From positions 10,036,173 to 10,100,172 of the forward strand of contig OZ017798.1 in the NCBI GenBank assembly GCA_963969395.1: DNA of 64,000 nucleotides. Reading direction: 5' to 3'. Under the pieces are notes generated by a model. That model worked only from the letters and a program-made list of their open reading frames with translations. It did no database searches and was not told the origin of the DNA. The position numbers were made by a program, and so were the translations under genes. The DNA is from Pseudoscleropodium purum (taxonomy: Eukaryota; Streptophyta; Bryopsida; Hypnales; Brachytheciaceae). Below, in pieces: positions 25,468 through 36,850 of this stretch (its first letter is position 1; every line of letters begins with the position of its first letter).

Positions 25468-25489
25468 CAATGCACAAAGGAGGAAGTGG

Positions 25490-25735
25490 TGACTGGCATT
25501 AGTAATCGAGGTTGCCCTAGGGCGAACGTAGGTTGACAAGACAAGGCAAGTGTGGGTTTGGGATGACCGCGAGTCTTGGGGCAAGTAGGCAACCATGGGC
25601 CCAAAACCGATTACTAGTCCAGGGACAATCGTAGGTCTTGGGGTGACCGTAGGTCGAGGTGAACACACATCTAAGGTGACCGCGGGTTGAAGGTAGCCCA
25701 TATCTAGGGCGACCACTGGTCGCGGGCCTACCACA
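25490..25735 (-). repeat. GC-rich minisatellite block 2
   Basis: The same theme as block 1, but the CGGTCGCCC core is on the minus strand (plus strand reads GGGCGACC, GGTGACCGCGGGTT). The orientation matches the minus-strand ORF copy B downstream. Spurious minus-strand frames of 67-113 codons are produced by the repeat. Confidence 0.75.
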
Positions 25736-25739
25736 TTTG

Positions 25740-27195
25740 GACTTCACATACTAAAGACTATTTCGAATTATTCTAAATACACATCTAGTATTTGTAAAAT
25801 TATTTGTCTAATATTCACCTTCAAATTTATAGGTCACAACTACTTTGGAAGATGAATTTTACAGAATAGAAATGCAACTACTATAGAAGAAAATTTTTAA
25901 GAAAAGATTTAAGAATAGAAGTAATTCTTTTATAATCCTAAAGGAAATTAGATTGTAATCTAAAGCATGTTTAATACTTCTTCATTTTTTTGAATGGAAA
26001 TAAAAATGAATAATTTGTATACCTTTTCCAACAAATGGGTAGGAAGTCCAAATTGAGCTAAACGGAGTTTGCCAAAATCTATTAAATTGATATATCCATC
26101 ATCTAGGAAACTTTAACAATCAACATAATTAGCTTATTGTTTGAAATACATTCCAAATCTTTAAAATCATTCTAATTATTTTATTATCTTAATCAAATTA
26201 CATTGATTCTCACATTTTGAGAATTCCTAAAAAATTGGGTTAAAATTTTGGGAAGATTTAGCATCAATTTGTTTGTGCAAAATCACTCTACAAATTTCCA
26301 AAAAAATGCATTTCTGGAAATCCCTAAAATCCCTTTTATTGTAAACAAATTGTAGATTTTTTTTCTTTTCTAAAACATTGCACTTCATAATTCAAATTTA
26401 AGTACTTCCAACATTTAAATCTGAATATTGAAAAATGCAAGAAATAGACAAACTTCTAATTCAAGAAGACCCTAGTTTATAAAATATTTATATTTCTTTC
26501 AGCCTATCCTAAATTCACCTTTGAAATTTAAAAACACACAATGGGTCTTTTTGGTCCTTCACAAGTTAAAAAACTATTGCATGATATGTAACTTTCAATG
26601 TTCATCGAGTAGAGTGGTGAACTCCCAAAAATGTGAGGGAAAAATATGAAATAAATGTCTATAATTCATTTTCTAGCCCATATTTATACATATGTGGAGT
26701 GCTTCAAATCCTTTCCTTTTGAATTTTCAATCAACAATTTGAAATTTTTGTGGGACTAGTTTGCCAATTTTTATGGCTTCGATAGTCTACAATAAATTCT
26801 TTCAACATAATCCTTGATTTAACTCTTTCAAGTCCTTTATTGAACTCATAGTTTACATAAAATAAATCTATAGGGTGTAGATTGTCATTACAACATGACC
26901 ATTATTGGAATTGACATCTTCCAATCCCATTACTAAGTTCTTAATAATCAGCAAATTTTAATCATTCTCAACTTCTTTCAAGATAATTATTATTTTTTAC
27001 CTCTAAGATTCTAAGTCCCAACTTCTTTCTTTAACTTAGTTATGAGGTGCCTTGATTTAAACATGTATATCCCCAATGAACTTCACTCAATTAAAAATGT
27101 AATCCACATTTTTGTAATTGAACTTAGTTTGGGGATTCCACCCAAACATTCATACCCTTCCTTTTATTGTTTAAAAAATTAATGTGGTCCAAAAT
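25740..27195. other. AT-rich stretch, no supported gene
   Basis: No open frame of 60 codons or more and no recognised repeat end. Confidence 0.6.
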
Positions 27196-27330
27196 TTAAC
27201 ATGAATATGGAAATGGTTTGTGTGTTAGAGTCATATGATCTTACACACCAAAAAAATATGGAATATGGAATTAAATGGTTTGTGTGTGAGAGTCATATGA
27301 TCTAACAAACCAAAAAATGTATAATATGGA
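27196..27330. repeat. Tandem duplication, about 65-bp period
   Basis: Two imperfect copies of a unit carrying AAATGGTTTGTGTGT, AGAGTCATATGATCT and CAAACCAAAAAA, followed by a partial third with GTAGTGTGTG. Confidence 0.75.
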
Positions 27331-27810
27331 AATGTAGTGTGTGAAAAATGAAGGCACACTTCAAATAAGTGAATAACAAATGCTACCAATTTGTCTCAAT
27401 CTCTAAGCTTTTATTTTGCATCTAACTAAGAAACTAACATTCACTAGTAATAGATTGAATTCATTAGTAACAAAAAGCACTAGTGATACAAATTATACCA
27501 TGTTTGCACAAGAAGATTCAAATTAGACATTCAATGCATACAACTAAGCCATCTATAATTCTACATTGAGTCATGCACATTACTTTTTACTTTTGGAAAA
27601 ATTGTACTTTGTATTAAAATATGTTTATATAATTACAAGGATATATCAAAATGGTTGGCATTCAACTATGCCAACATTTATATTTCTACTAGAAGTAGTA
27701 ACATCCTATGTTACTACAAGATAGAGTCACGGAAAACAAATTTGGGGGGCTTCATGAACCATGGTTTACCTATGAGTGAGTCCACCACTTGGACACATGT
27801 TGCTTTTTTA
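27331..27810. other. AT-rich spacer, no gene seen
   Basis: No supported feature. This is the 3' flank of the minus-strand kinase-like pseudogene. Confidence 0.5.
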
Positions 27811-29561
27811 TCAACTTCTGGATGAAAAAGCTCTTGTACCTTCATTGCAAAGTACCTCAAACCATCCTAATGGGAGAATATGTCCTGATACTTCAACAAT
27901 GTTATGAATTTTCATTGCTTGGTACAATTTCCCAATAGAAAATGAGTTAGATTTGACCATATATTGGTAGTGGGGTCGAATCTTTTCTAGACTTGTTGAT
28001 GAATTTTGTGGCCTATACTGATAGAACAACTCTGGAGCCATCCACCATTTCCCCAACATCACATTATGCCTTTCTGCCTTTGTTTGATAACCATGATGCA
28101 AAAGAGCACCTTCCTTAATACGACTTGCAATTCCCCAATTACAAATCTTGATGTTGATATCCTTGTCTAAATATTTAGGATAATGGAGTAAAGTATTTAT
28201 GAGGGATAAGTCATTGTGTAGCACCCTTGAATTGTGTACAAGACTCATCACATAAACTAGGGCCCATGCCAACTTTGCCTTGTGCCTTTGATAAAGACTA
28301 ATTTCTATTTTCTGGTTGTCTCGAAGTTCCTTGACCAACTTAATTTGATGCCAATCCGCATGTGCCACCACTAGGGTTGACAAATTAGTACGTCTGCCCC
28401 GAAATAGCGTCCGGACGTCCGGATGTCCGTCCTCACGAATGCCAGTGGACGCAGCGTCCCTCTCGCCGTCGAAAGGCGGACGGGCGAGGCGGACATGTGG
28501 ATGGGGGGACAAGCAGACGGGGTGGACGGCGTCCGCGAATGTCAGCAAACGCTGCGGACACAGCGTCCGCGTCCGGACGTCCCGGACGTCTGACCGTCTT
28601 GTCAACCCTAGCCACCACCTTATCGTTGAGCCCAATTAGTTTATGCAAATGACCCTACTCCACCACAACATATATGCCTCCATTGTATCATCATGGATAG
28701 CCAAAAATTTGATGATGGCTAGGTGATTTCAAAAATACACCAAGGCCTCTATAGACAGTTCCGCCCTCATAACAAGCAAGTTCTTGGCCTTTGACACTTT
28801 TCCAACAAATTGTACATTTGGTGGGATTGTATTCATCCCTTCAAAGTGTACCTTGCACACCTTTCCATACCCACCTTGATTGTCATATCTAGTGAGAGAA
28901 ACTACCTTCATCGTGGAGTAGATCCATAAGATACACGATCCACCATCTTGAGACAACACAACCTTTGAAGCGTCAATTTGTTACCTATACCTTCTAGATT
29001 CAGCCTTGGAAAGCCTTTTGCAATTGTTTGTCACCACTCCATCAACTTGCAAAACTCCTTGGATTCATCACTTTCAAGAAATCCAGGCACTACAAGGCAC
29101 AACTCTCCCATCAACTTTTTGGTGTTGAATATACATGCTTGAATACAATTGTCAATCCATTTTTGGAATTGATTAAAGTATGTTTCGTCCACGTCACCAT
29201 AATTGGAGGAGTCTCTACACTTCTTTGCAATTAGGGCCTCCAAATCCCTCTTCAACACATTGATGCTTGGCCCTTTATGCCTCAAGTACTTGCTCTCTAA
29301 AATTTGTACAGTTTGGCCTTCATACCACTCCAAGCACACTTGATTTGCAAAGTTCATATAACGAGGTGGAGGATAGGTTGGGTCCTTGTCATCTGTTGTC
29401 TTTGGCTTCTTTAACTTGGAAGAACTAGGCCCCTTCGTTGATGCACTTGTAGATATTTCCACCTGGAACCTTGTGGGATCATCAAGATCTCTATCCCAAA
29501 TGGACTTCTTTGGAATAGACATGGTTGCCACTATCAAGAACTTCGAAAAAAAGATTGGCAA
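27811..29561 (-). pseudogene. Protein-kinase-like ORF, broken, transposon-like context
   Basis: Minus-strand reading in three blocks. Block 29561-29031 (176 codons) is a charged N-terminal region I do not recognise. Block 28959-28729 has a glycine loop (NQGGYGKV) and a Lys-containing strand (VGKVSKAKN). Block 28371-27811 has the C-lobe: HNDLSLINTLLHY in place of HRDxxxxN, ICNWGIAS in place of DFG, and WWMAPELF as the APE motif. The DFG aspartate is Asn here, so catalysis is doubtful. A 239-bp hAT-type element (28372-28610) interrupts the kinase domain, and stops and frame changes separate the blocks. Minisatellite DNA lies just upstream. I recall similar kinase ORFs as repetitive genes in non-seed plants, which is memory and not tested. 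The kinase fold assignment is good; the origin as a transposon-carried gene is inference. Confidence 0.7.
28372..28610. mobile_element. GC-rich hAT-type miniature element inside the kinase ORF
   Basis: Starts TAGGGTTGACAA and ends TTGTCAACCCTA, an exact 12-bp inverted pair. It is flanked by perfect 8-bp duplications GCCACCAC (28364-28371 and 28611-28618). It is 239 bp and extremely CpG-rich (CGTCCGGACGTCC motifs) in an AT-rich region. The internal motifs resemble those of the elements at 25180 and 40805, but the ends differ. Confidence 0.92.
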
Positions 29562-29639
29562 AAAGTGTTTTCTACAAATTCACACTTTTGTCCACAAGCA
29601 CGCATTCAGCCACTTTGAGGTGGATGAAAGCTAATGTGT

Positions 29640-30000
29640 AAGGCTAAAAGTGGCGACCTCGGGTAGGTGGGCCTTCTTAAGTACCCGTAGTCGCCCTGGG
29701 GCACATGTAGATCAAGTTGCACTAGCTTAGGGACAACCGCGGGTTTGGAAGGAGCGATTGCTAGTCTGGAAGGGGTGACCACTGGTATTAAGGCGACCGT
29801 GAGTACAAATCCCTTTAATTTTAGAAGTGAACTTCTAAGTTGAATCCTTCCCGATCCGCGGTCGCCGTAGACTTACACTCGCCTAGACTCGTGGTCACCC
29901 CAAGTGTCCAAGAATTTGGCCTCAAAAGGCTAGTTCGCCCTTTTGGATCCGCGTTCGTTCCAAACCTACACTTGCACCAGATCCATGGTTGCCCCAAAAG
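29640..30000. repeat. GC-rich minisatellite block 3, two opposed halves
   Basis: From 29640 to about 29815 the CGGTCGCC core is on the minus strand, pointing into the kinase-like ORF. From about 29855 to 30000 it is on the plus strand (GATCCGCGGTCGCC, TCGTGGTCACCCC). The switch falls at about 29830, so two arrays meet head to head. Confidence 0.7.
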
Positions 30001-30400
30001 GCAAGGGAGATAATAAGATTAAATCATTAAATCTCCAATTTTAGTGAACAATTAGGTAGTATTGTGTCAACAATATATTATTATTTAGCATAGTGAATTG
30101 ATAAAAGGTCTTTTTAAACCCTAAACCCTAACTCGTATACCCTATATTCTATATTCTATATCCATACTCTAATTCTAATAGAAGAACTTTTGTTTTAAAG
30201 ATATTTTTTTGGATGAATCCCTTATATATTTAAATTTCTTATTGTATTATATTTGCAGTTTTTAATGTATTTCACTGAGAATACTCTCACTTTAATTCTA
30301 TAAATGTAAACTATTCAAAAATCCCACCTAAAACCCTACATAAAAAAACATGCCATATTCAAATGAAAAGTTTAATATCCTCAAAAGTCTTACTTAAGAA
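30001..30400. other. AT-rich spacer, no gene seen
   Basis: Contains CCCTAAACCCTAA-like text at 30115-30135, too short to be a telomeric array. Nothing else. Confidence 0.5.
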
Positions 30401-30785
30401 GAATTGGAGATGACTAGTAAGATGTTTGAATTGAAACTCCAACGAAATAAAGGAGGGCCAACTTGTATATAATTTTCTCCCCTTTTAACATATCCATTTT
30501 TTTCTTTAAAAAAAATAAACTCCTCTTTTGTTGCATGAATTAATTGTTTTTCCAAATTTAAGTGGAAGGGCTAAAATGGAAATCAAATGTCTTTCCTTTC
30601 ATTCCTAAATTGGAAATGATATATAAAGAATTAGATGTGACTAGTAAGATGTTTGAATTGAAACTCCAATGAATTAGAGGAGGGCCACTTTGAATATAAT
30701 TTTCTCCCCTTTTAATATATCCATTCTTTCCTTTAAAAAAAATAAACTCCTCACTTGTTGCATAAATAAATAATTATGATTAATT
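30401..30785. repeat. Direct duplication, 227-bp period
   Basis: A segment of about 145 bp starting near AAGAATTGGAGATGACTAGT (30401) recurs from 30627. Both carry TAAGATGTTTGAATTG, GGAGGGCCA, ATAATTTTCTCCCC and AATAAACTCCTC. About 80 unrelated bases lie between. Confidence 0.85.
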
Positions 30786-30889
30786 GTATAGTATTGGTGG
30801 GAGAATTCAAAAGCTCTAAATTTGAATTAAAATGGATTCCCTCCTATGTATATGGTGGCAAATTCAAAAATGACTTTTGCCACTCTTCC

Positions 30890-31145
30890 ACGACCTACAA
30901 CTGCCCTTCTATTTTCTAGAAGGTATATTTGAAAAGCTCTTTTATGACCTATAGTTGCCTTACCCGCACACGCCTTAGTTCAAGGTATACCATATCATCT
31001 TTATAAATCCTAGGACCCGTAGTTGCCCCTTTCTGACCCATGGTTGTCTCATTTGTACCTGTAGTCATCCTCCCATTTTCTAGAAGGCATATTTGAAAAG
31101 CTCTTTTTTGACTTGAAGTTGCTTTACTTGTCGCATGCGTAGTTT
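30890..31145 (+). repeat. Minisatellite block 4 with 164-bp higher-order unit
   Basis: Weaker GACCCGTAGTTGCCCC-type units are embedded in a larger repeat. ATTTTCTAGAAGG..ATATTTGAAAAGCTC occurs at 30911 and again at 31075. The phrase TTAGTTCAAGGTATACC (30973) recurs as CTAGTTCAAGGTATACC at 37229, so this array appears to continue beyond a 6-kb interruption. Confidence 0.65.
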
Positions 31146-31534
31146 AGGCGTAAGTATCTTTACACATGAAAATGTGATAAGATGATATGAATTATTGTCC
31201 CAGGGAATTCTAGATGCCTTTCCAAACTCCAATATCCGGATGATCATTTCCTCCTCTTCCGACTACTCTCTTTCACTCTTTTTTCCGCAATCACTACTAT
31301 CCGGATCTGGTGTCGTATTGTAAATAGCTATATCATTTAAAAACATCAAAAGATTAACCTTGAGCCCTAGTTCAAGAAAAGGGTTGAGATAGAAAAGGTG
31401 GGGGTTGTGGAGAAATCCACGGTCTTGGGTTGTACTGCATCTTGTCACTTAGCTTAGGGGGACAGGGTGGCTGGTTGGTTGGCTAGTTATTTCTTGCTCT
31501 CACTAGCGGTGCCAAATTGCAACTGCTCAGACCG

Positions 31535-31640
31535 AATCAACGAATCCGACAAGATTCGAACCCGGAACCAGCTGGCAGTTAATTGGGGACTTCTCCAACC
31601 AACCAAGTCCGCAACTTGGCGGCCGTTGTTGATCCCAAGG
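31535..31640 (-). mobile_element. tRNA-derived SINE-like unit
   Basis: Read on the minus strand, an A-box-like TTGCGGACTTGG (31614-31603; 10 of 12 to the RNA polymerase III consensus) is followed about 40 bases later by a B-box GGTTCGAATCT (31562-31552; 10 of 11). The tRNA-like part has no clean cloverleaf, so a tRNA gene is unlikely. A tail and target duplications were not found, so the 3' limit is unknown. Confidence 0.5.
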
Positions 31641-31882
31641 TAGTTTTATACCACTATTGATTGACTGTTTGGTATATTGACTGACGGAACAGTGTTCCTA
31701 AGTCTATTTTTTTTATCACATAGGTTACCTTTTGATACAAAAAAGAAAAAGAATATACGTTTGATTATTAGTATTTTGATTTTATTATAAAGATAGCTAG
31801 TATAGTGTGATTGGAGTATATAAACCAAAAGTAAGCTTCTTAAAGAAGCTACTAGGTATAGAAATAAAGGAACTGAGTAGTA

Positions 31883-32352
31883 TTGCTTCTCATGTTCTAC
31901 TTTGAATTGGTTATAGTTTGGGTTTTAGTATTTGTAGTTATAGATTCACAAGACCCTGACGATTGGCAATTGCCATTATCGCAATTACCGGTGATCCAAA
32001 TCAATCATCTTCATCAAGACTACGTATGCGAGATGATGCTGGACCTTCTGAACGTCGTGTTCAACCACGAATAGATCTAGGTAACCAACAAACTTTATTG
32101 CCAGTTTTGCAATTGGATAAAAAGTCTTTGGTGATCGTTTTGGAGTCTGAACCCGTGCTTTCCGAGAACTATCAAATGGTGTTTGAAGGGTGTTTTGAAA
32201 ACAATGATGAAGAACAAATGGTCACATGTATTTCCGGTGAAGTAGGCCAACGCCTTTGGCTTCAAGGACCACTCAATTTATTGACCATGGAACGGAGAGC
32301 TAACTACATTGCTGCTTTACTTTTGCGTGTTTTGGAGTTCTTAAGTGTGTAA
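31883..32352 (+). pseudogene. Unrecognised ORF fragment
   Basis: A 129-codon frame ending at a TAA at 32350-32352 has ordinary amino-acid composition, with an acidic stretch (CFENNDEEQM) and a hydrophobic end. I see no known domain. It lies inside the 6-kb interruption of the minisatellite array. It may be a remnant of that insertion's coding region; weakly supported. Confidence 0.3.
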
Positions 32353-33515
32353 AGCAAATGATTTTGAAATTAAATTTTGTGGTGTTAAGGTAATGGATTT
32401 TAGCCTTTGTTTTAGGATTTTTGGCTACCACCAATTAAATTTTATTCACATTAGATGAAAGTAGTTGATTGTTTATCTTCCTTTTGTTGACTTTGGGATT
32501 AGTGGACCCAAAGAGGCATTTGGAATTTAGAATAAGTAGGATTTTAGGGAGCCTATAGGAGATTAGATGCTCACATGGGCTGATATGGCCTATGTGGAAG
32601 GAGAAGAGGGGGGAGATTCTCTCTTCTCTCGTTGTCGACGTTGGAGTGAGTGTGTGAGTGTGTGGTATGCTGTACTGCAAAGAACCAAAAATTTGTTCAG
32701 TTGCTGTGTGTTGTTAAAAACGAGTTTGAATACAAAATTTGGTGAAGTTATACATGGTGGTGTTGCGCTTCTTTTGGCAGTATTTTCACTTGATTTCAAT
32801 ATTGTATGTGAATTTTATAGGCTTTTGAGTGAGGAGTAGTCTATTGCTACCCAAAAGGAGGAGCAAAGACTTTGTGCCTCTCCTAGAGTCACAAAAATTG
32901 TTAAAACAAAGTGAAAATCAAGTAGAATATAGATCTTGTTGCTAGCTTTCTATCAAGCTATTAAACTTCTCATTACCATGTTTTCATCTCAAGTTATGAA
33001 GAGAAAAGCGAAGTAGTGTACTACCGCTAGAATTGCATGTAGGTGATCTTTGAGAGCACATAACTCGTAGGCAATAGCTTTGTTTCAAGTGAAATTTTGA
33101 TGCATCAAAGCTTACTGTATTAGCTTTCGAAAGAGCTATCTCTTACCTAAAGTGGAGCTTTAGAACGTTTTAGGTGCCCATTTTAGTACTGCTGATTTAA
33201 AAGAAGGTGAAAGAGACGATTGGAAGGTTAGAAGGTTGAAGATTGAAGTGACGAATCGAAGAGTCAAGTGAAGACTTACCTTGCAAGGACCTAGCCTATG
33301 TTGTGGCTTGTGGCTCTATTATTCCAAGCCAGATTTGGAGGCTCGTTGTCAATTTGTGTGGTGGGCATGTGGCTTTGTCAATTTTTTGCATTGTAAACCT
33401 TATTTGCGAGTTTGGCCTAACATTGCGTACATGGCCTTACTCCATTTTGTGTCGTGGGCAACGAAGTGGAGTTGATGGCCTACATGGTTGAATCTTATGT
33501 CGTTCTCACGGTGAG
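32353..33515. other. Gene-like composition, no supported gene
   Basis: Moderately mixed sequence with short frames (32567-32839 and 33281-33475 plus). They lack recognisable domains and splice context. It may be part of a long retroelement, but no repeat end was found. Confidence 0.4.
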
Positions 33516-33519
33516 ACTG

Positions 33520-33612
33520 GATTGATCACCAGTAGACCGTGAATTTGAAAGTTTAGGAGCCATATTCACGGACGGTTCAACTCGTGGTCTGCCGTCCGTT
33601 CTACCCGTCCCG
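33520..33612 (+). repeat. Dispersed repeat, inverted partner at 43636-43718
   Basis: Carries TTTGAAAGTTTAG, GGACGGTTCAACTCGTGGTC and TACCCGTCCCG. The reverse complement of each occurs in the matching order at 43636-43718. Noncoding. Confidence 0.6.
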
Positions 33613-34135
33613 TATCCTGTGGTTTCTTATCCCCTCCTTGACCCTTGAACCCCTAGAACCATAACAGGATAGGCCAACATGAAGCTGATTCAAGAAAGTT
33701 GAAGATTCGAGGTTCGAGGAGACAACGTGTTGAAGATTCGAGGTGCAAATGTACGAAAAGACATCCTATTGAAGATTCAAGATTCGAGACAAGATCAAGC
33801 TAGAAACCCTACCTTCAAGTCATTTCTAGCAGCAGCTAGAATCCCTGTGATTTCTCAAAGTAAACTCCTCTCAATACGACACCGGTATCACCCATATTTT
33901 TTGGTTTCGCCCTTTAACAAACTGGTTTTCAATTCCTCTGTTTTACCATCAAAGAATCCGCTATTGATTTTTTAAAGGATGGGGACTTCACCACTCTTGT
34001 CTATTCACTATACAAATAAAAACAAACAAACAACAAACACCCAAATACTCGAGGTGTTGTAGCGCAGAAGGTAGATCCGGATCCTCACAACATCCCAGAT
34101 GGCCGATCCAGAATGCAGGTCACTCAGGACTGCGT

Positions 34136-36850
34136 TCATTCCTCCTTACTACAACGACAAATCTTAGACGCCCGAAACTGATAAAGGGGTAATTTTTCTA
34201 AGTATAAGACGGATCCTAAGGTTGGCAGACCTTCTGGTGAGTGGGAGTTTCCTCTGACGGTCGCTAATCTCCATACAGAATTGTTTCCAATTCCGGATTT
34301 GCACTCACACCACTCTTCACTAAAAATCAAATTACTATTCCGGTAGTTCAAAGGCACCACACGCAGCTCCTCCGTCTCATATCTAACATTGTTATAATAG
34401 TACTCCCTTAGTTTGATCAAGTTATCCACAATCCGGATTCCTCCTCACCCGTCCTTCTCACATCTCAATACTCAAAACAACAAACCAACACAATCCGAAT
34501 ACACGGTTGGAGCTAGAACATTCATCAAGTGACTCAAATTAAAGAAGGAAATGGAATACAACAAAATAATTGCTAGATGGAATATTGGAATGAGAGGGCA
34601 ACAAACTTGCCCGCCTTTAAAAATCAAAATCAAAACCAAAGTCAATACCTAAAAAGCCAAAAAGGCATCTTGAAAATCAAGGCAACCAACCAATGAACAA
34701 CCCGGGATATCTGAAACATCTATAGCCCAACTGACCCGACAAACCTGGAATCCCTAAAATGATTTGGAACTTGGACCCAAGTTTGGAAATCCTGTTCCGG
34801 ATAAGAATCTTACCTAACTATCTTTGCTCTATCTATCTAGCCGTGCCTTCTTGGAGCTGCTCTTGCTTTGATTGTCCGGAGTCTTTACTGAAGCTTTTAC
34901 TAGTGTATTCTTTACTGATGATTGAGTTTGATTCCGTTTCTTCCTCAGATCCGGACTTCAGCACCTCTTCTTTTGACTCTTCAATCTCCAAGTCCTTGGC
35001 TTGCGGTGATTCACTCAATTCAATCTCAACAAGATCCCATTTCGGTGTCGATTGTTGTATATGAGAGAAATCTTATAGATAGATCGAGCTGGATTCGTCA
35101 TTATTCCAATCTGTGCGTCAAGGTTGCTGCAAACCATCAATTCGGATACCATAAATTTTATGATCGTGACTTTTCCAAGTGGTGGGAAAATTGGGACGGA
35201 AAGCACCTGTTCTGTTGGAACAGACTTTTTACTCGTCTCTTTCTCCAACTCAGGTCCCGTTGGTCCTGATAGAGTCCGTACTTGGCTATCTGAGGGTCTT
35301 GCAACTGAGGTGAGAATAGACTTCAGTCCCTCCAATTAGGGTTGGATCGGGCCACTTGAAGCGTGCCAGATCGGAGTTTGTCAAATTGAAATATTTTGGA
35401 ATATGCTCTTGTGGGCTTCTGGAAACCCTTCTAAGTCGATGGCTTGTTTTGGATCCAAGTACCCCAACAACTTGCACATGTCCTTCAAAACAATTCCCAT
35501 CTGGGCTTCGAAGTTGACCAGGATCTTTACCATCCTGGATTCGGTCATGTGCCCTTCCTTTGCTAACCAAGTAGTGTAGAGTTCAACTCAGATCACTGTA
35601 TGTACTGGAACCATGATGAGTTCCTTGAGATTATGAACGAGTTGGAGAGCCTTCATCTCTTTCCGTCTCACCATGTTCAGCTCCCCTTCCATCCACTCGA
35701 GTTGGGACTTGAAGCTGTCCCTTTCCTTCTCCAACTTCCCGATCTGTTCCTCTTTTTGTCGGAACTCCTCCTAATTCGGATGTTTCTAGATCTCCTCCAA
35801 AATTTGGTCTCACTCCACCTTGAGTTCGTTTGCGATAAGAAGCACGTGATCTTCTAGGTTGCTATACATTTATTTGGCCTTCTGCATCCATTGGATTCTG
35901 GCTTCAAAGAACTTGAGTTCTTGGGGATGTTCCGGATCTAATATCAGTTCCTCCCATTCCGGTGTTGTCGCCTTCCTTTGTGTCATTGGATCTATGGACT
36001 TCCTTCGTTTCCAATTCACTGCTTCTTCTTCTTCTTCCGGTTGTTCTTCTTTGAATTCCTTCTCCTCCTTCTCTAGCTCTTCCGTGAGGTTGTACTTTAG
36101 AATCTCGACTCTAGTGTTGTACTCAATCATCTCCCCAGCATTCAAAACCTCCTTGTAGTGATAGATGTGAAGCAGATATGGCGTGATAGGGCTGTACTTT
36201 GTTTGGTCTACATGCTTTGCCAACTTGTCCACGACTCCTTGAATCACTCTTCCCTAATGGACGATCTGGTCTTCGAAAGCCCCGAAAATGGTGTTGGCTA
36301 CCGTGACCGTAACGCGGGTAGGCTTTTTTGGATATAAAATTGGAATAGGAAAATTCAATACCTATCTATGCCTCTTGTTTTTACAGTCGCTAATGGCAAA
36401 ACCCTCCTTTGAGTGGATTTGACTTCGGAACTTTCCGGTTACGTACTTGTCCGCTCTTTCAGCTAGTCCGAGCCTATTTTTCTTAAACAAATAAACATCT
36501 GCCCAGATGTCTTCCGTCCAAGCTACGAATCGACCTTCCACTGTCAACTCGTACTAATTTGGAACTTTGTAAATGAGTTCCTAAATCATCCCCTCGTTTT
36601 TCATGCTCCATGGCCTATCTAAAAATCCGACACACCCGATACACATGAAGTCCTCCTCTAACTGTGCTCGGTGACCTGGATTGGAAGGGATAATTGGACA
36701 AACCATTTGGGCTATAATTCTAGATTTTCGTATAGTTGGGTTGGCAACCACCACCATGAATCACCGACAACTCGCAAACCTAATCTAGTACTACTCCTTC
36801 TATCTCTTCCTATCTCGGTCGCTAATTCACCACTCTCTCTCTCAACTATA
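34136..36850 (-). pseudogene. Decayed multi-stop coding block, probable transposon ORF
   Basis: On the minus strand a near-continuous frame can be followed from about 36550 down to 35000 with occasional stops. Blocks include EGRFVAWTEDIWADVY, PTRVTVTVANTIFGAF, then SPITPYLLHIYHYKEVL, then an acidic and probably coiled-coil tail rich in Glu/Lys (36150-35630). A further 97-codon piece lies at 34429-34136. The sequence is less AT-rich than its flanks and carries many TCCGGA-type motifs. I recall similar repetitive ORFs in moss and fern genomes but cannot name a family. No transposase, integrase or reverse transcriptase motif is visible. Confidence 0.5.

Noticed and set aside
28433..28648. GC-rich open frames on both strands at 28.4-28.6 kb
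   Set aside because: They are translations of the hAT-type miniature element, which is bounded by inverted repeats and target duplications.
30110..30140. CCCTAAACCCTAA, possible telomeric repeat
   Set aside because: Only about two units. Plant interstitial telomeric arrays need more; likely chance.
34050..34120. A-box-like TAGCGCAGAAGG, possible tRNA or SINE head
   Set aside because: The A-box match is good, but no B-box of similar quality follows at the right distance and no cloverleaf forms.
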